Shown piece by piece: positions 45,358 through 54,419 of a DNA stretch of 64,000 bases. The stretch's first letter is position 1. Each line of letters opens with the position of its first letter. Below the pieces are notes generated by a model. The model was not told where the DNA came from. It saw nothing but the letters and a program-made list of their open reading frames with translations, and searched no databases. This stretch comes from Hydrogenobacter hydrogenophilus (GTDB lineage: Bacteria > Aquificota > Aquificia > Aquificales > Aquificaceae), in NCBI RefSeq assembly GCF_900215655.1, contig NZ_OBEN01000001.1:62001-126000 (forward strand), read 5' to 3'. Position numbers and translations under genes: made by a program.

Positions 45358-46264
45358 AGCACACCCCTTTTACCATATTGGTTATTACACTGTTTATAGG
45401 AGTTTCTATGTTAGCCTGCTTTCCCAGCTCCACTATAGCACCATTTAGGGCATCTATCTCTGTCTTTCCCTTCTTTATATCCTCAAGCATGGAAGGATAA
45501 TGGTTAGCAGTTGGTGGCACAAGTTTTTCGTAAAAGTGCCTTTTGTACTCTTCAGAGGATGTGTGGAAGGTCTCTATGCGGTGTGCCTTTAGCACCATAA
45601 ATATCTCGTCTATTATACCGTTAATAATCTCTCTCGTGTATGGATTCTCTACAAGCTGTCCGTAAGTTAATTCAAACAAAGCACCCAAAGGGTTTAGTGC
45701 GCAGTTGTATATGATCTTCTCCCAGAGGTATTTGTAAACTTCTCTATCGTGCCTTGTGGGTATTCCTGCTTTACTGAAGATGTCTGCCAGCGTATTTAAA
45801 AATTCTTCTTTTATATTACCCGAAGGACTGCCTATGACTACAGGGTCAGCGCACACGGTTATCCTTACTCTATCCACGTTCGTTCGCTTGGCTCCAAAGA
45901 TGATCCTTGAGAGGATGACCTTATCATCTCCAAAGAGCTCAACTGCCTTTTCGTAATTACCGTAGCCATTTTGAGCTATCAAAATGTAAGACCCTTTTTC
46001 CACAAAAGAAGATAATCCTTCCAAGGCGCTTTGTGTGTCATAACTTTTTACAGACAGCACTATCACATCTGGTGTGTATTCAACAAGGCTCAGGTCTTCT
46101 ACTGTTATCACTTCTTGTTCAAACTCTCCCCATATACCTTCAACTTTTATTTTGCTTAGGCTTCTTCCGGGTTTTACAAGTCCTACCGCTTTGTATCCTG
46201 CCCTTGAAAGAAAGGACAGAAAGACACTTCCTACTGCACCCACACCTACAACCAAAAACTTCAT
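45317..46264 (-). CDS. panE: Ketopantoate reductase family (2-dehydropantoate 2-reductase)
   Basis: PanE reduces ketopantoate to pantoate with NADPH in pantothenate/CoA synthesis. The 315-residue protein has GVGAVGSVF (nucleotide fold), AQNGYGNYE, the catalytic lysine in EKIIYNCALNPL, and the SMLEDIKKGKTEIDALNG substrate segment. The C-terminal KAFGGSGRCFG lies in the overlap with the HAD gene. Its ATG overlaps the NYN gene stop by four bases. Confidence 0.9.
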   Translation of the reverse strand: MKFLVVGVGAVGSVFLSFLSRAGYKAVGLVKPGRSLSKIKVEGIWGEFEQEVITVEDLSLVEYTPDVIVLSVKSYDTQSALEGLSSFVEKGSYILIAQNGYGNYEKAVELFGDDKVILSRIIFGAKRTNVDRVRITVCADPVVIGSPSGNIKEEFLNTLADIFSKAGIPTRHDREVYKYLWEKIIYNCALNPLGALFELTYGQLVENPYTREIINGIIDEIFMVLKAHRIETFHTSSEEYKRHFYEKLVPPTANHYPSMLEDIKKGKTEIDALNGAIVELGKQANIETPINSVITNMVKGVCYDKAFGGSGRCFG

Positions 46265-46758
46265 TCTTTCTCCTCAAGCTTTATGTAAGGCATTATGTCC
46301 GCAAGGTCTATGTACTTATCACAGGCATTTACGAGTTCCACCGCTGAGCTCTCTTTGGTAGATACGCATATGACCTCTTTGCCAAAATCTCTAAGTACCC
46401 ACACGAGTTTTTCAAAATCGCTGTCTCCTGAACACAGCACAGCAACATCGTAATTGTCTTTGGTAAGTAGCATATCAAGAGCCATATCTACATCAAGGCT
46501 TCCCTTGTAGGTCCCATCCTTTAGCTGTTTTATTGGTTTTTTAACCACCGTTATACCACTAAAGGCAAGGAGTTTTATAAAACTTTCCTGCTTTTCATCA
46601 CCTTCCCTATAAGCCAAGTAAAAGAAGGTGTTGTAAATGGTGTAGTCCTTTTTAAAGTACTCCACAAGCTTTATCAGGTCTATCTTTTGGTGCAGTATGT
46701 TCTTTTGTATAAAGTAGAAGTTAGCGCCGTCTATAAATATGCCCGCCCTTCTGCCCAT
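46261..46758 (-). CDS. NYN domain (LabA/DUF88) protein, putative ribonuclease
   Basis: The 165-residue PIN-like protein has the acidic residues of the NYN active site: IDGANFY (about 9-15), SLDVDMALDML and CSGDSDFEKLV. It probably cleaves RNA with metal ions, with unknown targets. It lies seven bases after grpE and is coupled to panE. Confidence 0.9.
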   Translation of the reverse strand: MGRRAGIFIDGANFYFIQKNILHQKIDLIKLVEYFKKDYTIYNTFFYLAYREGDEKQESFIKLLAFSGITVVKKPIKQLKDGTYKGSLDVDMALDMLLTKDNYDVAVLCSGDSDFEKLVWVLRDFGKEVICVSTKESSAVELVNACDKYIDLADIMPYIKLEEKE

Positions 46759-46765
46759 CTTCCCC

Positions 46766-47320
46766 TTAGGTAATCTCCTCTTCTTGCACAGAAACTACCA
46801 CCTTGGCTGGCCTCAGCACACGCTCATGAAGCATGTAGCCCTTTCTTATTACCTTGATAACTGTGTTGGGTGGAACATCAGGGTTATACTCTTTTTCTAC
46901 AGCTTCTGCAAGGTAAGGGTCAAACTCTTTACCCTCTACCTGTATTTCCCTTATGCCGTACTTTTCAAGTATCCTCTTTAACTCTCTGTATATGAGCTGA
47001 AAGCCTTGTAGTATAGGCGTATGGGACTCAGAAAAACTGTCAAAGGCTCTCTCAAAGTTATCAACAACTTCCAATATCTCGAGGGCAAACTTTTCGTATC
47101 CGTACTTTCTTTGCTCTTCCATGTCTCTGCGGTATCTCTCTTTAAAAAGCTCTAACTCCCTTTGAAGTTCTACATACCTCTGGTTTGCAACCTTAGCAAT
47201 CTGCTCCAGTTTAGAAATCTTTTCCTCAAGCTCCTTGATCTTTTTCTCTTCTTCCTTTAAACCTTCTTTAACCTCTTCAATCTCATTTATCAATGGTTCT
47301 TGATTTTCCTTTTCCTCCAT
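46766..47320 (-). CDS. grpE: Nucleotide exchange factor GrpE
   Basis: GrpE releases ADP from DnaK. The 184-residue protein has a long N-terminal coiled coil (about 5-75), the RRDMEEQRKYGYEKFALEIL region, and a C-terminal beta-wing VIRKGYMLHERVLRPAKVVVS. AGGAGGT lies 12-6 bases before the ATG. It heads a minus-strand operon grpE-NYN-panE-HAD. No dnaK, dnaJ or hrcA is adjacent and no CIRCE operator is visible. Confidence 0.95.
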   Translation of the reverse strand: MEEKENQEPLINEIEEVKEGLKEEEKKIKELEEKISKLEQIAKVANQRYVELQRELELFKERYRRDMEEQRKYGYEKFALEILEVVDNFERAFDSFSESHTPILQGFQLIYRELKRILEKYGIREIQVEGKEFDPYLAEAVEKEYNPDVPPNTVIKVIRKGYMLHERVLRPAKVVVSVQEEEIT

Positions 47321-47362
47321 TTTTTACCTCCTGGAAGGTTTTAATATATATTTAAATCTATC

Positions 47363-48733
47363 ATGAGAACAGTTTTCTCTGCAGAGTTAATAAGGAAGTA
47401 CGACAAGCCCGGACCTAGATACACAAGCTATCCACCTGCTACAGAATTTCATGAAGGGGTAAAGGAAGAGGAATACAAGAAGAAGCTTTTAGAAAGCAAC
47501 GAAAGAGGAAGGGATCTTTCTTTATACTTTCACATTCCTTTCTGCGAAAGTGCCTGCTGGTTCTGTGGTTGTAATGTGATCATATCTCACAGGAAGGATG
47601 TGAGTAGGAGGTATCTTGATTACCTTTTCAGGGAGATGGACACGTTAAAAACTTACATAGACCCTTCAAGGAGAGTGGTTCAGCTACACTGGGGAGGTGG
47701 AACACCCAACTTTTTGACTAATCAAGAGATAAGGGAGCTCTTTAGCAAGATACAAGACACTTTCAACATAGACCCATCTGCGGAGATAAGTGTAGAGATA
47801 GACCCAAGATACCTCTCAGAGGGTCAGTTGGAGACTTTCAGAGAGCTGGGTTTTAACAGGATAAGCATGGGACTTCAGGATCTTGACCCTCAGGTGCAAG
47901 AGGCAATAAATAGAGTTCAGCCAGAGAGTCTTATGAAAGATGTAATGAGGAAGCTAAGAGATTTGGGATTTGAAAGTATAAACATAGACCTCATTTACGG
48001 ACTTCCTTATCAAACGCCTGAGAAGTTTAAAACCACTATAGAGAAAACTATAGCTTTGGACCCAGACCGCGTTGCAGTCTTTAACTTTGCATATGTGCCT
48101 TGGATAAAGCCCCTTCAGAGAAAGATAGACCCTTCCACGCTCCCACCACCGGAGGATAAGCTCTACATACTGGAGATGACCGTAGATATGTTTCAGTCAG
48201 CAGGTTATGTGTTTATAGGCATGGATCACTTTGCTAAGCCTAATGATGAGTTGGCAGTAGCCCAAAGGGAAGGCACTCTGTGGAGAAACTTTCAAGGATA
48301 CACCACCAAAAAGGGAGTGGACCTTATAGGCGTAGGTGCTACTTCCATAGGTATGCTGTATGACGGGTACTTCCAAAATTACAAAACCATAAGGGATTAC
48401 TACATGGCTATAGATGCGGGTAAGCTACCCATTATGAGGGGATACTTGCTAACTTACGAAGACATAATAAGAAGGGAGGTGATCATGGACCTTATGTGCA
48501 ACTTCCAGTGCTCTTTTAAGAAGATAGAAGATATGTTTGGTATAAGTTTTGAGGAGCACTTTGAAAAGGAACTTGAAAAGCTTAAAGCTATGGAATCCGA
48601 CGGTCTTCTTGAAGTAAAAGATAGGAAGATACAGATAAAGCCCGAAGGGAGGCTTCTCATAAGAAACATAGCCATGGTCTTTGATGAACATATCAGAAAC
48701 AAAAAGGAGCTTAGGTTTTCCAGAACCATATGA
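47363..48733 (+). CDS. hemN: Oxygen-independent coproporphyrinogen III oxidase
   Basis: HemN decarboxylates coproporphyrinogen III for haem synthesis with radical SAM chemistry. The 456-residue protein has the cluster motif [10 protein letters not shown] (C61, C65, C68, C70), the [10 protein letters not shown] glycine motif, and the HemN C-terminal domain. The length and YxHIPFC context match true HemN rather than HemW. It is the first gene of a long plus-strand run and overlaps the ABC gene by four bases. Confidence 0.95.
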   Translation: MRTVFSAELIRKYDKPGPRYTSYPPATEFHEGVKEEEYKKKLLESNERGRDLSLYFHIPFCESACWFCGCNVIISHRKDVSRRYLDYLFREMDTLKTYIDPSRRVVQLHWGGGTPNFLTNQEIRELFSKIQDTFNIDPSAEISVEIDPRYLSEGQLETFRELGFNRISMGLQDLDPQVQEAINRVQPESLMKDVMRKLRDLGFESINIDLIYGLPYQTPEKFKTTIEKTIALDPDRVAVFNFAYVPWIKPLQRKIDPSTLPPPEDKLYILEMTVDMFQSAGYVFIGMDHFAKPNDELAVAQREGTLWRNFQGYTTKKGVDLIGVGATSIGMLYDGYFQNYKTIRDYYMAIDAGKLPIMRGYLLTYEDIIRREVIMDLMCNFQCSFKKIEDMFGISFEEHFEKELEKLKAMESDGLLEVKDRKIQIKPEGRLLIRNIAMVFDEHIRNKKELRFSRTI

Positions 48734-49647
48734 GTAGTCTTCTTGAAGTCATCTCCTTAAGTAAAGTTTATAAGATAAGCAGAGGGCTACTTACACACGC
48801 ATATCATCCTGCTGTAAGAAAAGTAAGCTTTAGTATAAAGGAAAAAGAGGTCTTTGCCTTGGTAGGTGAGAGTGGTTCCGGTAAGACTACCATAGGTAAA
48901 GTGATCCTAAGGCTCGAAAGACCAACAGAAGGTAGCGTAAAGCTAAGGGGTAAAGACATATGGAATATGGGCAAAGAATACACAAAAAAGGTCTCTGCAG
49001 TTTTCCAAGATCCCCTTTCCTCTCTCAATCCTTACATGAAGGTAAGGCAGATAATAGAAGAACCAATGGTGATCCACAAACTCAAGGACAGAAAAAGGAG
49101 AGTGGAAGAAGTGGCTCAAATGGTAAAGCTTCCTATGGAGCTTCTTAATAGAAAACCTCATGAGCTTTCTGGGGGCCAAAGACAGAGAGTTGCCATAGCC
49201 AGAGCGGTATCTCTGTTTCCTGAGCTTATCGTCGCAGATGAGCCAACTGCATCCCTTGATGCTACTGTCAGGAAGGAAATACTTGACCTTTTTGCAGAAC
49301 TAAAGGAGAGAGGGATAAGTACTCTGCTCATAACCCACGATATAAGGGCTGTAGAGAGGATAGCAGATAGATTAGCAGTCATTTACTCAGGTATGCTCAT
49401 GGAAATGGGCACAAAGGAGCAAGTTCTAAAGGACCCAAAGCATCCTTATACTAAGTATCTTTTGGAAAATGTTCCTGTAAAACATCCCAAGGAAAGGAAA
49501 GTGCGCCTACAAGAGGAAAGCGTGCAAGAAGTATTGGACAAAGGTTGCCCCTTTTACTGGCTTTGTAATCAGAGGGTAGAAGCTTGCAAGCAGAGTATAA
49601 AGGAGGAGGTTTTGGATGGAAGGTTCGTCGCTTGTAACCTTTACTGA
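48730..49647 (+). CDS. Oligopeptide/dipeptide-type ABC transporter ATPase (DppF/OppF-like), orphan
   Basis: The 305-residue ATPase has Walker [10 protein letters not shown], signature [10 protein letters not shown], Walker [13 protein letters not shown] and the H-loop THD. The C-terminal oligopeptide-type extension has cysteines in [16 protein letters not shown], possibly a metal cluster as in related proteins. No permease, binding protein or DppD-like partner is adjacent. It overlaps hemN by four bases and the CorC-like gene by 32. Confidence 0.87.
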   Translation: MSSLLEVISLSKVYKISRGLLTHAYHPAVRKVSFSIKEKEVFALVGESGSGKTTIGKVILRLERPTEGSVKLRGKDIWNMGKEYTKKVSAVFQDPLSSLNPYMKVRQIIEEPMVIHKLKDRKRRVEEVAQMVKLPMELLNRKPHELSGGQRQRVAIARAVSLFPELIVADEPTASLDATVRKEILDLFAELKERGISTLLITHDIRAVERIADRLAVIYSGMLMEMGTKEQVLKDPKHPYTKYLLENVPVKHPKERKVRLQEESVQEVLDKGCPFYWLCNQRVEACKQSIKEEVLDGRFVACNLY

Positions 49648-50869
49648 ACTCTCCATACTCTTGTTCCTGCTCTTTTTGTCAGGTTTTTTTGCCTCCTCTG
49701 AAGTGGTCTTTTTTGGTGCAAACAGATACCTTCTTAGAAGGTATTCATCCAAAAAACTCTACAAACTGCTAAATAAACTCCTTTCAAAACCTCGGGAACT
49801 GCTCCTTTCCATTCTTATAGGCAACGAGGTGGTCAATGTCCTTATATCCTCTTACGGGACAAAGCTTTTTGTTGATACTTTTGGAAAGAAAGGTGCCACT
49901 TTTTCTGCCCTTCTTATAAGTTTTCTCATATTCCTGTTTGGAGAGGTGATACCCAAAAACTTAGTTTTACCTTTCACTACAAGGCTTTCGCTCCTTTATG
50001 CTCCAGTTTTTTATGTATTTCACACGGCATTTCTGCCAATAAGAAAACTTTTCCTTGCACAGATTGAGAGGATACTGAGCTTTTTTGAGATTGAGGGAAT
50101 AGAAGAGAAAAGGAAAACAGATCAGGTATTTTGGGAAATATTTGAGATGGGACACTCTGCGGGGCTTTTTAGCGCAGAAGAGAGGGAGGTAGTAGAGAGA
50201 GCCATGTCTTTGGACGATCTTTTGGTTAAAGAAATCATGACACCAAGACCAGACATATTTGCCCTTGATGAAGAGCTTACTGTTGCGGAGGTATTTGAGA
50301 AGATCATTGAGAAAAAGCACTCGCGCATTCCCGTTTTCAAAGAAAGTCTTGACAACATAACGGGTATAGTTTATGTAAAGGACATCATACCTTTTGAAGA
50401 GAATGCAGGTAAAAAACTCAAAGAATTCAAAAGACCTGCTCTTTTTGTTCCAGAAATCTCAAGCATAACTGCACTTTTAAAGGAAATGAGATCAAGTGGT
50501 ATGCAGATAGCCATAGTGGTAGGAGAACACGGAGAGGTTTCTGGGCTTATTACCCTTCACGATGTGCTAAGAAGGCTTTTGGGGAGTCTGCCGGAGGTGT
50601 GGGAAGAAGACACGGTTAGAATATCAAAAGGCATTTACAAAGTTTACGGTTGGGCGGACATAGAGAAGGTGGCAAAAACTGTGGGTTTTAGTCTTCCAGA
50701 AGAGTACGAGTACGATACAGTTGGGGGCTTCGTTATGGCAAACCTCTCAAAAGTGCCGGAGGAAGGTGACGAGTTTGAATACGAAGGGTTTAAGTTTGTG
50801 GTGGACAAAATGGACGGAAACCGAATAGTTAGTCTTTATATAATGGCAACAGAAAGCGAAAAGGTGTAA
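49616..50869 (+). CDS. CorC/HlyC-type transporter-associated protein (CNNM, CBS pair)
   Basis: The 417-residue protein has an N-terminal CNNM (DUF21) membrane domain with three to four helices (about 8-150). A CBS pair follows (about 195-310, with MTPRPDIFAL and HSRIPVFKESLDNITGIVYVKDI), then a CorC_HlyC domain (about 325-410). The family includes magnesium and cobalt efflux-related proteins. AAAGGAGGAGGT precedes the ATG, which lies 32 bases inside the ABC gene. Confidence 0.9.
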   Translation: MEGSSLVTFTELSILLFLLFLSGFFASSEVVFFGANRYLLRRYSSKKLYKLLNKLLSKPRELLLSILIGNEVVNVLISSYGTKLFVDTFGKKGATFSALLISFLIFLFGEVIPKNLVLPFTTRLSLLYAPVFYVFHTAFLPIRKLFLAQIERILSFFEIEGIEEKRKTDQVFWEIFEMGHSAGLFSAEEREVVERAMSLDDLLVKEIMTPRPDIFALDEELTVAEVFEKIIEKKHSRIPVFKESLDNITGIVYVKDIIPFEENAGKKLKEFKRPALFVPEISSITALLKEMRSSGMQIAIVVGEHGEVSGLITLHDVLRRLLGSLPEVWEEDTVRISKGIYKVYGWADIEKVAKTVGFSLPEEYEYDTVGGFVMANLSKVPEEGDEFEYEGFKFVVDKMDGNRIVSLYIMATESEKV

Positions 50870-50880
50870 ATTATTACCTG

Positions 50881-52029
50881 ATGATAAAGGGTGAGTTAAA
50901 GACCACAGTAAAACCAAGGCTGAATCTCTCGCTACTTTTAAGACACAATATAGAGCTTTTAACTAAGAGCTCTGAGGAGCTTCAGCAAGTGCTTGAAGAG
51001 GAGCAAAAGCACAATCCTTACATAACACATGTGTTTAAGCGTATACCAAGGTGGTTTTTCAAAGAAGAGATCCAGCAGAAAGAAGCGGTGGCAAAGGATA
51101 GCATTTTTGAGGAGGTCTCAAGGCAAATAAGCCTTGAGTTTGATGGTATAGACAAAGATATAGCCTTAGAGATACTCTACAGGTGCGATCCTGATGGTTT
51201 TTTCAAAGATGATCCGCAAGATATAGGAAAGCTTTATGGAGTGAGCGCAGAGTATGTGGAAGACATAAGAGAATTTATAATGACAGAGATAGAACCTGTA
51301 GGTATAGCTTCCAAAAACCTTGAGGAGTTCATAAGAGTGCAGTTGCAAGAGATGTATCCGCAGGACATTCAGCTCCAAAAAAGTGTAATGCAAGCCATAA
51401 AAACAGGACATGCAGGCCCTCAGATAAAGGAGATCATCTCCCGCCTTAGGCTAAAACCCTTAGGAAGTGAGCCAGTCCCTCAAAGGACAGGAACAGTAGA
51501 CTTAGTTTTGGAACATGATGGAGAAAACTGGTACATCTTTATTCAGGAGGATTTTATAGATTTTCATATAGAAGAGGATGTACCAACCCAAAACGAGGTG
51601 CAAAAGGAAAAGCTCAGAAGAGCAAAAAACCTAAGGATCATTTTGGAGATGAGAAGGAGACTACTTAGAGAAATAGGTAAATCCATCATTCAAAGGCAGG
51701 AAGATTTCCTTTTGAGAGGAAAACCTCTGAAAGCTCTAACATTAAAGGAGGTGGCACAAAGCGCTGGAGTAAGCATGTCCACAGTTAGCAGGTTGGTAAA
51801 TTCCAAATACGCAAGCACACCAGCGGGGATCTATCCACTTAGATTTTTCTTTGTAAAAGAGAGTAAAAGCGGTATGAGCAAAGAGGAAGTGATGAGAGCC
51901 ATAAAGGAAGTATTGCAGGAAAATATGTCTATAAGCGACAGTAAGGTTGCTAATATGCTAAAAGAAAAGGGCATAAACATAGCAAGAAGAACAGTAGCCA
52001 AGTATAGAAAACTTCTTGGTTTGAGATGA
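50881..52029 (+). CDS. rpoN: RNA polymerase sigma-54 factor
   Basis: Sigma-54 directs transcription that depends on AAA+ activators. The 382-residue protein has a region I helix (residues about 12-48), the core-binding region (about 75-250), the helix-turn-helix LTLKEVAQSAGVSMSTVSRLVNS, and the RpoN box ARRTVAKYR (368-376). The acidic region II is short, making it smaller than the 430-480 residues common in proteobacteria. It overlaps pepP by four bases. Confidence 0.95.
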   Translation: MIKGELKTTVKPRLNLSLLLRHNIELLTKSSEELQQVLEEEQKHNPYITHVFKRIPRWFFKEEIQQKEAVAKDSIFEEVSRQISLEFDGIDKDIALEILYRCDPDGFFKDDPQDIGKLYGVSAEYVEDIREFIMTEIEPVGIASKNLEEFIRVQLQEMYPQDIQLQKSVMQAIKTGHAGPQIKEIISRLRLKPLGSEPVPQRTGTVDLVLEHDGENWYIFIQEDFIDFHIEEDVPTQNEVQKEKLRRAKNLRIILEMRRRLLREIGKSIIQRQEDFLLRGKPLKALTLKEVAQSAGVSMSTVSRLVNSKYASTPAGIYPLRFFFVKESKSGMSKEEVMRAIKEVLQENMSISDSKVANMLKEKGINIARRTVAKYRKLLGLR

Positions 52030-53090
52030 AGCTAAGGCAGGTAAAAGAGCTTATCAAAAAAAGTGAACTTGATGCCTTTTTGGTGAGTTCTCCGTCCAAT
52101 GTCTTTTATCTTACTGGTTTTAAGTCAACGCATGCTTATCTTGTAATCACTCCAGATAGTCATCATCTTCTCACTGACGGAAGGTATTACGAGAGGGCAA
52201 AAAGGGAAATAACCCATTGGGATGTGAGACTTATAGAGGGTAGTGCAGTAAAGTACATAAAAAGCTTTCTCAGAGACCTTGGGGTCCGAAGGGTGGGATA
52301 CGAAAAGGATAAAGTGAGTTGTGAGTTTAAGCAGGCGCTAAAGACAAAAGGCATAAAGTGGGTAGGACTATCTGGGTTTCTTTCTTACCTTAGAGCCATA
52401 AAGAGCCCAGAAGAGATAAACACAATGAGAGAGGGTGTCAAAAAGAGCGACAGCATATACAGAAAGCTCTTGGAGTTTATAAAGCCTGGTATGACGGAGA
52501 TGGATCTTAGGGCTCTTATAGTTCAGGAAATATTCAAGGTGGGTGCGAGCGGAGAGAGTTTTCCTACCATAGTTGCATCTGGTGAGCATTCTGCGATTCC
52601 TCACTGGGAAACGTCCTACAACAAAATAGAAGTAGGTAAAAACCTTCTCGTAGACATGGGACTTATATGGAAAGGATACTGCACTGACTTTACAAGAACC
52701 ATCTTTATAGGTAAGGCAGACGAGGAGTTTAAAAAAGTATATCAGATCGTAAAGGATGCTCATCTTTTTGCTCTTGAAAAAGTAAAGGTGGGCAACACCT
52801 TAGGTGATGTGGACAGAACTGCGAGGAAGTACATAGAAAAGAAAGGTTATGGGAAACTCTTTAACCACTCTACAGGACACGGTGTGGGCATTGACATACA
52901 CGAGTATCCAAGGGTTTACTATAAGGGAAAAGACAGCAAAAAAACCATAGAGGAGGGCATGGTTTTTACTATAGAGCCAGGCATATATGTACCGGGAAAG
53001 TTTGGTGTCAGGCTTGAAAACATAGTAGCGGTTGAGAAAGGTATAGGTCAACCCCTTTCAGAAATAAGCCTTGACTTGATAGAGCTATAA
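52026..53090 (+). CDS. pepP: Xaa-Pro aminopeptidase (M24 family)
   Basis: The 354-residue dinuclear-metal peptidase has the creatinase-like N-terminal domain (about 1-125) and the pita-bread catalytic domain with metal ligands in DMGLIWKGYCTDFTRT, HSTGHGVGIDIHE, FTIEPGIY and GVRLENIV. It removes N-terminal residues before proline. Its last bases carry the -35 box and spacer of the following tRNA promoter. Confidence 0.94.
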   Translation: MKLRQVKELIKKSELDAFLVSSPSNVFYLTGFKSTHAYLVITPDSHHLLTDGRYYERAKREITHWDVRLIEGSAVKYIKSFLRDLGVRRVGYEKDKVSCEFKQALKTKGIKWVGLSGFLSYLRAIKSPEEINTMREGVKKSDSIYRKLLEFIKPGMTEMDLRALIVQEIFKVGASGESFPTIVASGEHSAIPHWETSYNKIEVGKNLLVDMGLIWKGYCTDFTRTIFIGKADEEFKKVYQIVKDAHLFALEKVKVGNTLGDVDRTARKYIEKKGYGKLFNHSTGHGVGIDIHEYPRVYYKGKDSKKTIEEGMVFTIEPGIYVPGKFGVRLENIVAVEKGIGQPLSEISLDLIEL

Positions 53091-53099
53091 ACTTATAAT
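53071..53099 (+). promoter_or_regulatory. Promoter of tRNA-fMet / tRNA-Ser / carA
   Basis: TTGACT (53071-53076), 17 bases, TATAAT (53094-53099) is a near-consensus promoter. The -35 and most of the spacer lie inside the end of pepP. The initiator tRNA begins 15 bases after the -10. Confidence 0.78.
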
Positions 53100-53113
53100 A
53101 ATTTAAGACATTA

Positions 53114-53187
<74 letters not shown>

Positions 53188-53201
53188 CTTGATAAAAGGC
53201 A

Positions 53202-53291
53202 GGAGAGGTGGCCGAGAGGCCGAAGGCGGCTCCCTGCTAAGGAGTTGTAGGGTTAAAAGCCCTACCGCGGGTTCGAATCCCGCCCTCTCCG
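53202..53291 (+). tRNA. tRNA-Ser (GCT)
   Basis: A 90-base class II tRNA. The acceptor is GGAGAGG/CCTCTCC, the anticodon loop CTGCTAA has GCT, and the long variable arm TGTAGGG...CCCTAC is typical for serine. T stem GCGGG/CCCGC follows. It lies 14 bases after tRNA-fMet and only 12 bases before the carA ATG. CCA is not encoded. Confidence 0.97.
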
Positions 53292-53303
53292 TTGGGAAGA
53301 GCT

Positions 53304-54419
53304 ATGAAAAGAGCCATTCTTGCCCTTGAAGACGGGACATACTTTGTAGGATACTCCTTCGGTGCGGAGGGAGAAGCAGAAGGAGAAGTAGTTTTCAACA
53401 CATCAATGACAGGCTATCAGGAGATACTCACAGACCCATCTTACAAAGGCCAGATAGTAATCATGACCTACACGCAGATAGGCAACTGTGGGGTAAACGA
53501 CGAAGATATAGAATCGGAAAAAGTTCAAGTAAACGGCTTTGTAATAAGAGAGCTTTCCACTTTCTACAGCAATTGGAGAGCTAAAAAGAGCCTTGATGAG
53601 TATCTAAAAGAGAACGGTGTGGTGGGAATTCAAAGTATAGACACGAGGGCTCTTGTTAAGAGGATCAGGGAAAAGGGTGTTGTAAGAGGTGTAATATCTA
53701 CAAAAGAAGAGGACCCAAGAAAGTTGGTGCGTAGAGCAAGAAACATCAAGGACATCTCGGAGCAGGACCTGGTGGAGAAAGTGGCAACAAAAGAAGTTTA
53801 TTATTGGAACGAAGGGGATTGGAATCTATATAAAGGCTATATAAGAGGGGATTCAGAAAAACCCATTATAGCGGTAGTGGATTTTGGAGTAAAGCGAAAT
53901 ATACTCCGAAGGCTTGTCAGCGAAGGTGCAAAGGTAATAGTTTTGCCTCCCTATGGTGCTCGCGAACTTATAAGAAAAATAGACCCAGATGCTATACTCC
54001 TTAGCAACGGTCCTGGAGACCCTGCAAAGGTGTTGGACGGCATAAGGCTTGTAAGGGAGTTTATGGAGGAAAAACCCATAATGGGTATATGCCTTGGACA
54101 CCAGATAATAGGGATTGCTCTTGGAGGTAAAACATACAAGCTCAAGTTTGGACATCACGGAGGAAACCATCCTGTAAAAGACCTAAGAGACGGACACATA
54201 GAGATAACCTCACAGAATCACAACTTTGCGGTGGACCCAGAAAGCCTAAAAGATGTGGAGATCACCCACATAAATCTGTTGGACAATACCTTGGAAGGTT
54301 TTAGGCACAAGTACTTACCCATATACTGTGTGCAGTATCATCCGGAAGCTTCTCCTGGACCCCATGATGCAAAGAACATTTTCAAAGAATTCATCCAACT
54401 ATGTTATGCGAGAGCTTAA
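53304..54419 (+). CDS. carA: Carbamoyl-phosphate synthase small subunit
   Basis: CarA is the glutaminase subunit supplying ammonia for carbamoyl phosphate (arginine and pyrimidines). The 371-residue protein starts MKRAILALEDGTYF. It has FNTSMTGYQEILTDPSY and the class I amidotransferase domain with catalytic cysteine in GICLGHQIIG, HHGGNHPV, and the histidine-glutamate pair in YCVQYHPEASPGP. ATG 53304 is preferred to TTG 53292 because GGGAAGAG lies between them. It is likely transcribed together with the two tRNAs. Confidence 0.96.
   Translation: MKRAILALEDGTYFVGYSFGAEGEAEGEVVFNTSMTGYQEILTDPSYKGQIVIMTYTQIGNCGVNDEDIESEKVQVNGFVIRELSTFYSNWRAKKSLDEYLKENGVVGIQSIDTRALVKRIREKGVVRGVISTKEEDPRKLVRRARNIKDISEQDLVEKVATKEVYYWNEGDWNLYKGYIRGDSEKPIIAVVDFGVKRNILRRLVSEGAKVIVLPPYGARELIRKIDPDAILLSNGPGDPAKVLDGIRLVREFMEEKPIMGICLGHQIIGIALGGKTYKLKFGHHGGNHPVKDLRDGHIEITSQNHNFAVDPESLKDVEITHINLLDNTLEGFRHKYLPIYCVQYHPEASPGPHDAKNIFKEFIQLCYARA

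Noticed and set aside
47321-47362. CIRCE or other heat-shock operator upstream of grpE
   Set aside because: No TTAGCACTC/GAGTGCTAA dyad is present in the 42-base gap.
50881-52029. Sigma-54 promoters near rpoN or elsewhere in the window
   Set aside because: Visual scanning did not give a convincing GG-N10-GC element of the TGGCAC-N5-TTGC type; a matrix search would be needed.
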